Source of the DNA: Codonopsis lanceolata
Lineage: Eukaryota; Streptophyta; Magnoliopsida; Asterales; Campanulaceae
Reading direction: 5' to 3'
Assembly: GCA_013146195.2 (NCBI GenBank)
Contig: CM028377.1
Location: forward strand, 2,046,001-2,110,000
DNA: 64,000 nucleotides
The notes beneath the pieces are model-generated. The model did not search any database and was not told where the DNA came from. It saw only the letters and a list, made by a program, of their open reading frames with translations. Positions 56,591-64,000 of the stretch are shown here, piece by piece; positions within the stretch are counted from its first letter, which is position 1, and every line of letters starts with the position of its first letter. Made by a program: the position numbers and the translations under genes.

Positions 56591-59500
56591 CACTACAAGA
56601 AAATACACTATTTGTGACCAACCTTTTTTGGGAGGGTGAAAAAACCGTCCCAAATACTGTTATTTGGCAAGGAAAAAGTAATCGTGCCAAATACCAAGTA
56701 TTTGGCACACTTGTGTACTAGCCTTCCCAAATACCAAGTATTTGGCACATTTGTGTACTAGCCTTCCCAAATACCAAGTACGGGCACTAGCGATGTTTTG
56801 AAATTAGAAACACTGAAGTCTCAATTATAATTAAGATAATACCATTTGTATCCCAAAAACATTTCCCCAAATATTTCCCCCAAAAACTTCCCTCCACAAA
56901 TCACAATTCACTTTCCCTCGCCACTTCCCTCCATGGTTTTCCCCAAAATTGATATTGCTAGGTCTCTCTCCCAAAATTTAATGGTGACTCACTGGAGACT
57001 CAATGATTCGAATCTCGGTTCCTCGTTTCTGCTTTCCATCTTCCACAAACCCGCCACCCCTCGAAGCCGCATCGAAGAGGCGAATGGATGCTCCCTCCAT
57101 AGTTGGATCTCTCCTTTTCGATTATTTCAATCTCTCAACCGGTAAGTTCATTGATCCCATCTCTATTTCTCATTCCCTATCTCTATTGCCATCGTTTTGC
57201 ATTTCTTAATTTCAATAGATCTGTATTACCTATCAAATTTTTTTCAATAGATCGTATTTCATTTCAGTTCAAGGTGTTGATGAATTTGTTATTTTGATGA
57301 TTTACATTTACAATTTTGGATTTTAGTCCTTGATTTTCTGATTTGCTTGTTATGATCAAAGTTGATAATATTATGCGATTTAATTTTCTATTTATTCAGA
57401 ATCGAATTTTCTTCCTGTGGATGTGTTTTCGTTCAAGGCGAAGATTGCTTATATGCATCGTCATTCATTTTCAACTTCTTCAACTTTATTTGTTTCTCCA
57501 ATTTCAAGTTTTAGGAAAACCACAATTTCTTGTGGAAATATCACATCGATATATGGGGTAGAAACGTAAAATATCGCTTACTACTTTTACCGATGTTTCA
57601 TGATTCTAATATGTGTGCGCTCAAGCCGAGAATCTAGACGAGCTTTAGCTTTCTCCGTAAATCGTTCTTGAATAGTGGTGAAGGTCATGGTATAACTCTT
57701 TCTAGTGGTGAATTTATAGTGGTGAAGGCCATGATATAACTCTTTCTATTAAGAACTGCCTCAGTGTGTAGTTTAATACATCCCAAATTCTATTATTTAC
57801 TATCTTTCTTTTGGTAACATTGGCAAGCTCTCTCTCAACTTGCATACTTCCTACCAAACAGTGAAAAGTTGTATTCCCACCCCCTCTCAAATTTAGTATT
57901 TTGAACCCCGGCTTGTATTAGGCGAGATGGGTCTTTCTTGTTGATTAACCAATTTCCCCTTCTTGTCTTGTTGCTCTATGCATGTACAACATATTTACCC
58001 AAACACGTATAATATTTCGCTTTCGAGGCAAATTTTTATTTTATTTCTTTCATGTATATCACATACATGCATCAATTTCATTTGGCATAGCCCATTGACT
58101 GAAATCTGAATAATTTGATCCTTGATCTGGGAACTAATTTTTTGGCCGTGTATTTGAAGTGAACTTTTATGTAATGGGACAATTTATATGGAAGAGTTGC
58201 TAGGCAGGTTGTATTGTGGGTTCAAAGAAAGACTCCATGTATTTTATTATTAAGGTAGTAGTTAAGTATTGATGTATCTTCCCAGCCTAGAGTCTGAACT
58301 AAATCGTGACTAGTTTGAAGTAAATCGTGCAAAGAAATTTGGGCTGGATGTCAAGGTGGGTACATAATGCATCAACAATGGAACTCCGTAAATCTCGATA
58401 GTTTCTGCGAGTAAGTCCGAGTCCCGATAGTTTCTACATGATCTTGAAGAATTCCTTGAGTAGACTCTTTGTGCTTGTCGGTACCATAGTCATCTTTCCT
58501 AGTTAAGATATAATTTTATGTTAAATTTATGAAATCTAAGTGATAAAAAAAATATAGCTAGCATGCATACCCATAATAATGAAATTATTTATTTTATATA
58601 TACTTGGTTGCTATTACTAATAAGTTAACAATAGCTTTCACTTGTAATTTGGTGATTTTTCTACTTTTTTCTTGATTTCTATATTGTTCTCTGGGCACCC
58701 TAACATCCGACCACAATCCACCTAGTGTCTTTTCCTGTGTCACGTGTCCCGTGTCCATTGTCATGTGACAATGGGTTGGATGCTCCTAATTCTACATATT
58801 ACCATATGAAAGCACTTTCAGTTCCAAGTACGGTCCAGTTTGGTTATTTAAAGTGTTTTTGGTCACCCAATAAATGTTTTCTCATTCTAGTACTTGCAAG
58901 GGGTAAGTTAAAAACCGATAGATGATTATTATGGATGACAAAATCACCTACCTTGATTTTTGAGTTTTTTTTAATCCACAAAAATTGAGTTTCTTTTATT
59001 AATTTCCTATCCATAAATTATTGGGATGGGTTCAATTTTAAACGTTCTGTAAGTGAAATCCAGTCTTTGTATTTTGAGAATAAAAACAAGAAATGTGTCT
59101 AAAATACAAAACATGCAGGCTACATTCTAAAAAATGATGTGAAACGAAAATAACATAGATCAAATACTTGCTTTGGCAAAAGGAATTTTCTTTTTTTGCA
59201 CAAATTAGCTAGACGAAAAAACCCAAGTACAAAATTTTAAGCTTCGAGTGTTCAAGCTCGGCTCTTTTATTAGTACAACTCAAGGTCTTTCCTCGAGCCA
59301 AGGAATCTATATTGAAGCTCAATTACGTTACTTCATAAAACGGGCTACAAACAAATCAAAATCGTTTAAAGTTGAATTTACGGAGTTTATTTGAGCTAAA
59401 ATGAAGAGCTCAAGTCGCTCTCTCATCTAGATGCTAGTCGAGCCAAGTTGAGGGTTAAACGAACATAATCAGTTCAAGTCAAACTCTAGTAGCTTGGTAC

Positions 59501-60618
59501 AATAAGCAATCATATTTGCTGACCAAAAAGCCACAAGTTCATTAGGGAAAGGTGGGGGAGTTGCTGCTGGCTTTTCAAACAGCATTCCTAGATTTTCTTT
59601 CAAAGAAAAGTCAAAAACACTAAGGCCCTACCATTACAGTCTATCAAGAAGTGGGCTTGATCAATCTCCTGCTTACACTGGATGGACTTGCATTTCAGGA
59701 AAATGAATCCCCAACTCCAAGACATCTTTATGCATGCATACTTTAGACCTGGAATGATCATTATCCTACCACTTTCAGTTAGATCAGGAATGATTTAGAT
59801 GAAATAATCAATTCCTCAATGACTTAGAATCTTAAAATTGGTGAGCTCATTCTATTCATTCTTACTATAGTCCCCAACATCCCATCCTTTAATCTGGATG
59901 TTCTTTTTGGAATGCTATGCTATTTAAATTTTTGAATATAGCCTTATGAATGAATATAAATTAGGAAAGTGTGAATTGGAGATATTCCACTACATGCAAC
60001 TTACTGTGTTAAATTTTCTGCCTACATAGATATGCTATGTTCTCCCTTATGGATGGATACAGGAATTTGTGATATATATTCATGCGTTGTTGGTTTGATT
60101 TTTGTGTACAGATTTAGATAGGATGCTATACCATATCCATCTTCTCCTAGAATATTTTCTTCTGAGAGGTTATGAGTAAATGCCTTTATGTTTGCCTTTA
60201 TGGAAAAATAACTCTTTTTTTGTTTCTGTTGTGGGGATGAGGGAGTATTGGAGACTTACATATTGATGTTTAGGGGAGGAGTGGTGACTGGTGACTATTC
60301 TTGAGTTATTTTATCTCATAGTTGACTCAAATGTTAGTTCATGTCATAGAAGTTACAACCAAGGTCACCAACAGCTCCATATTCTGCCTTATCCAAAAAA
60401 ATTTATGAAGCATATAAAGATCAAATCTGCAGAGTCCAGATCTCCTGTACCACTTGTGTGTGCCACCGGTGTACCACTTTTCATCTCAACCAATGATTGA
60501 GATACAATGTTGGGATGCAATGGTGAAGATGAAAAGTGGTACACAGAGATGTAGACTCAAATCAACAAGTCGTATATGGACAAATGAAAGTTACATTGAC
60601 GGGGTAATTGCTACATTA
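56591..60618. mobile_element. CACTA-2: inverted second copy, gene-capture block absent
   Basis: Starts with the terminal repeat CACTACAAGAAAA (56591). It is colinear, in reverse complement, with 13220 down to 10128 and then directly 7457 down to about 6640 of CACTA-1. The 2.67-kb block holding the Stowaway MITE and the mannanase and HSF fragments is missing. A MITE sits at 60433. The remaining end lies beyond the Helitron-like insertion at 60619 and outside the window. Confidence 0.93.
60433..60557. mobile_element. 125-bp foldback MITE inside CACTA-2
   Basis: Absent from the corresponding place in CACTA-1 (~6690). Imperfect terminal arms AGTCCAGATCTCCTGTACC / AGTCTACATCTCTGTGTACC and a perfect inner pair GTACCACTTTTCATCT / AGATGAAAAGTGGTAC. 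No coding capacity. Confidence 0.75.
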
Positions 60619-62580
60619 TCTCTCTTACTATAAAAGTCAAGGTTGTTTCTTACAATTTAATAGATGGACAAAACTAACCCTTCACCAAATAAACCACCCA
60701 CCATTTAATTAAGGACAAAACAAGTAAATTTACCATGACAACAAATAATGTTTGGACAAAAATAGCCTCAAATATAATAAATCATCTACCATTAATTAAG
60801 GTCAAACAAGTAAATTTATCAGGGACTAATTAATTCCTTTAATAATCAAATAATAATTTCATCCCTTGACTTGTTCATGTTTTAAAGTTAGGTCCTACAG
60901 TTTTGAATTCTATTTAGTTTGTCGTTGTATTTTTACTTCCTTATCGCTTCCTCCTACCATTATCGTTACAAATGTCATCCAATATTTTCTAAAATAACAA
61001 AAATACCCTTACTCAGTCGTGAGACTAAAAATTTATTTGAAACTAAAAAATAATATGATATTACATTCTTAAATAATATGGTTTTACTCAGTAAAGATAT
61101 TATAGAAGTAAATGAAAAAATGTTACTATAATAATATATTTGTTAGTGAGTATCAAGATATTAAGCAAAAATATGTAGCGTCTTTAGCTATTATCCATGA
61201 ATAAGCTTAGAGAAGTGGGTTAAGAAAATGTGTCATAATGTCAATAAGATGAAGAAAATAAAGAACCAATTGATGAATTTGTGCGTTTTGTTACAAAAGA
61301 AAGCCAAAATCTACAGTTTACTTCTTTGAATTTTCAGACTACTACAAGCAACCTTAAAAACTATCATACTGCTTCTAACTTATAAATATTACAAACAAAC
61401 CACTGTTAGTAAGCACAAATAACTAGGTTTAAAATATTTTACTCCTTCCCATAATAGGGTTCCAAACCTCTAACCTCTTTTGGTCTTAACTTGCTTGCTC
61501 CTCTTCATAGAACCCGAAGTAGTTAAGTGTGAGAATCTCTCCACTCCCCTCCCCTGGCTATCAACTTTCTTTTCTTCTACCAGAACTCTCCTTTAATTGA
61601 AAGAGATTGTCACCAATCAACATCCTTTCAAGTAGCTCCATCCTAAATTAGATTCTCTCCTTACTTAGTAATTTGACACCAAAAGTTTATAGGAGGTAAG
61701 AAATTAGAGACGTTCGAGAAAGAAGTCCGACTAATCAGAAGCTAAGGAGATTCTATGTTTCTATTTTAATAAGGTGAGGTGAATGCGTTTCTTGGTGATG
61801 GTGATGGCGGTGCTTACGACCGCATGGATGATGGTGTTAGAGGTTGTGGTGATAGTGATTTTAGGGATAACAGTAGTGGATTAGATGAAACATATCGTTG
61901 TGAGATTTCCTAATCATCAAATTTTCATCTATATGGGTTTCCGATTCAATTTGAAGTTTGAAAATTCAAAAAAATTTAATCTGAGTTTGTAAAAAGTGAA
62001 ATTTAAGGTTGTGGTGGTGGTGTGTCTATCATTGATGGGTTTTCCAAATTGGTTACTTCGAAGGAAAGAGTAAGAAATTAGAAAAGGAAATAAAATCAAA
62101 TCAAAAAATTAAATTTTGGACTAATGGTAAAATTTGAGGTGTTAGTGGTGGTGAGTAATTGCGTGCTTAGTAATTGCGTATGAATAAGCTAAGAGAAACG
62201 TGTTAAGGAAATGTGATATAATGTCAAGAAGATAAAGAAATATAGAGAACTTAGTTGACAAATATGTGCATTTTGTTAGAGAAGAAATTAAGTTAGAATC
62301 GATAGGAAAGTCGTTGGAAGAAAGTAGTTCCACTTAACGGAAGCTAAAGATATATTATTTTTTCCATTTTAGCAAGGCAAGGTTGACACATTTCTTGGTG
62401 GTGGTGATAGCTGTGGCGGCATTTGCAGGGATGCTGGTAGTGGTGGGGGCGATTTTAAGCATGAAAGTGGTGATTTATGTGGAATACGACATTAAATAAA
62501 TGAGTAAGAAATTAAACAAAGAAATAAGATAAAATAATAAAAAAAAATGATTTCTAGGCTAATAGTGTTATTTGAGTAAA
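60619..62580 (+). mobile_element. Helitron-like element, copy A
   Basis: Starts TCTCTCTTACTATAAAAG, a Helitron-type 5' end. It is inserted precisely between A and T of CACTA-2 (CTACATT-A|T; the uninterrupted site is at ~6647 in CACTA-1), as Helitrons do, without target duplication. Its first ~1 kb recurs as copy B. Internally, 61210-61310 and 62180-62290 and their downstream GGTGGTGGTG-rich parts are diverged duplicates. No Rep/helicase is present. A 3' CTRR end with hairpin was not identified. Confidence 0.65.
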
Positions 62581-62595
62581 TCTCTCTTACTATAA
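62581..62595 (+). repeat. 15-bp Helitron-like 5' end duplication
   Basis: TCTCTCTTACTATAA occurs immediately before the full 5' end of copy B, leaving a truncated third terminus. Confidence 0.7.
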
Positions 62596-63599
62596 TCTCT
62601 CTTACTATAAAAGTCAAGGTTGTTTCTTACAATTTAATAGATGGACAAAACTAACCCTTCACCAAATAAACCACCCACCATTTAATTAAGGACAAAACAA
62701 GTAAATTTACCATGACAACAAATAATGTTTGGACAAAAATAGCCTCAAATATAATAAATCATCTACCATTAATTAAGGTCAAACAAGTAAATTTATCATG
62801 GACTAATTAATTCCTTTAATAATCAAATAATAATTTCATCCCTTGACTTGTTCATGTTTTAAAGTTAGGTCCTACAGTTTTGAATTCTATTTAGTTCGTC
62901 TTGTATTTTTACTTCTTATCAGTTTCCCCCTCCTACCATTATCGTTACAAATGTCGTCCAATATTTTCTAAAATAACAACAAAATACCCTTACTCACCGT
63001 GAGACTAAAAATTTATTTGAAACTAAAAATAATATGATATTACATTCTTAAATAATATGGTTTTACTCAAGAAAGATATTATAGAAGTAAATGAAAAAAT
63101 GTTACTATAATAATATATTTGTTAGTGAGTATCAAGATATTAAACAAAAATATGTAGCGTCTTTAGCTATTATCCATGAATAAGCTAAGAGAAGTGGGTT
63201 AAGAAAATGTGTCATAATGTCAATAAGATGAAGAAAATAAAGAACCAATTGATGAATTCGTATGCTTTTGTTACAAAAGAAAGCCAAAATCTACAGCTTA
63301 CTTCTTTGAATTTTCAGACTACTACAAGCAACCTTAAAAACTATCATACTGCTTCTAACTTATAAATATTACAAACAAACCACTGTTAGTAAGCACAAAT
63401 AACTAGGTTTAAAATATTTTACTCCTTCCCATAATAGGGTTCCAAACCTCTAACCTCTTTTGGTCTTAACTTGCTTGCTCCTCTTCATAGAACCCGAAGT
63501 AGTTAAGTGTGAGAATCTCTCCACTCCCCTCCCCTGGCTATCAACTTTCTTTTCTTCTACCAGAACTCTCCTTTAATTGAAAGAGATTGTCACCAATCA
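62596..63599 (+). mobile_element. Helitron-like element, copy B (5' 1 kb)
   Basis: Begins TCTCTCTTACTATAAAAG and matches 60619-61618 with a few substitutions and short indels (by-eye comparison). Interrupted at 63600 by an LTR of the element C family. Confidence 0.7.
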
Positions 63600-64000
63600 T
63601 GTGGCGACCCGGCCCGGGCCCGAGGTGGAACCGCGGGTCGGACCGCCCAAATAGGAGGGAAACAAGTAAACAAATAACATGCAAGGACTTAATTTAAGAA
63701 AACGACGTGACGCAACACTGGGGACGTAACACGCCTCGGCACCAAAAGGCCGGAATTTTTAAAACTTTTCAAACCTGATATAACAGTTAAGCAATTAATC
63801 CAAGTCATCGGCGACACTACATGCCGGAACCCAAGCTAACAGTTTATGGACAGGAATTAAATAAGAGCTAATAGGATGCTCAGCGGAAGACTTATACGTA
63901 GTGAACTATTAGCAAGATAACCAAGCACGGCTTACACAATGCCGGCATCAAAAGGAATACAATTACTACAAGTGTTAAACTACAAGTAGCTAATAAGAGT
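63600..64000 (-). repeat. LTR of element C family, running off the window
   Basis: Begins TGTGGCGACCCGG and matches 50727-51000 (GGACTTAATTTA, AAAACGACGTG.CG, GCCTCGGCACCAA, CGGCGACAC). In LTR terms this is the 3' terminus, minus-strand orientation. Confidence 0.85.

Overview
This is nuclear DNA of a flowering plant, probably a eudicot, from a heterochromatic, transposon-dense region. Almost everything that can be identified is a transposable element or a host-gene fragment carried by one. Plant-specific signs are Athila-type and Tat-type Ty3/gypsy elements, a CACTA element with 3-bp target duplications, Stowaway-like and foldback MITEs, a tRNA-derived SINE, a Mutator-like element with long terminal inverted repeats, and fragments of plant mannan endo-beta-mannosidase and class-A heat-stress factor genes. 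No intact host gene was recognised. A 100-base run of N (46729-46828) joins two different elements and is a scaffold gap.

Layout. 1-2.76 kb: decayed Ty1/copia pol end with a probable 3' LTR. 2.9-5.2 kb: inverted Tat-like LTR with its 3' untranslated region, which carries a ~27-bp minisatellite, then a fragment of another LTR. 5.17-5.65 kb and 13.22-13.34 kb: copia-like LTR sequence split by a 7.57-kb CACTA element (5650-13220, TSD ATA) that carries a mannanase fragment and an HSFA1-like fragment. 13.44-17.28 kb: Tat-like LTR, primer-binding-like site, leader hairpins and broken gag, then the tail of an antisense gene. 17.28-30.06 kb: a complete but disabled Athila element on the minus strand (TSD ACTAC) that splits this antisense gene. 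30.06-33.9 kb: the rest of the antisense gene, its promoter and a Tat-like LTR. 34.7-36.6 kb: Mutator-like element. 36.6-39.7 kb: simple repeats, MITEs, a SINE and one candidate exon. 39.7-46.7 kb: second Tat-like element (minus) with its own antisense gene (plus) and a tandem array between the two convergent genes. 46.8-53.6 kb: chromovirus-like gypsy element (minus) with a 2.9-kb LTR, abutting a related LTR in opposite orientation (to 56.37 kb). 56.59-60.62 kb: second CACTA copy lacking the gene-capture block, interrupted by tandem Helitron-like ends (60.62-63.6 kb), themselves interrupted by another LTR.

Most notable: (i) capture of two unrelated host gene fragments in one CACTA copy, with a second copy lacking that block; (ii) two divergent Tat-like elements that each keep a spliced-looking antisense gene with a TATA box about 350-390 bp inside the PPT/LTR border; (iii) paired GC-rich dyads spaced 25 bp apart upstream of TATA boxes in the Athila LTR, repeated at an internal Athila promoter, with a similar design in an unrelated gypsy LTR. 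All coordinates and alignments were made by eye.
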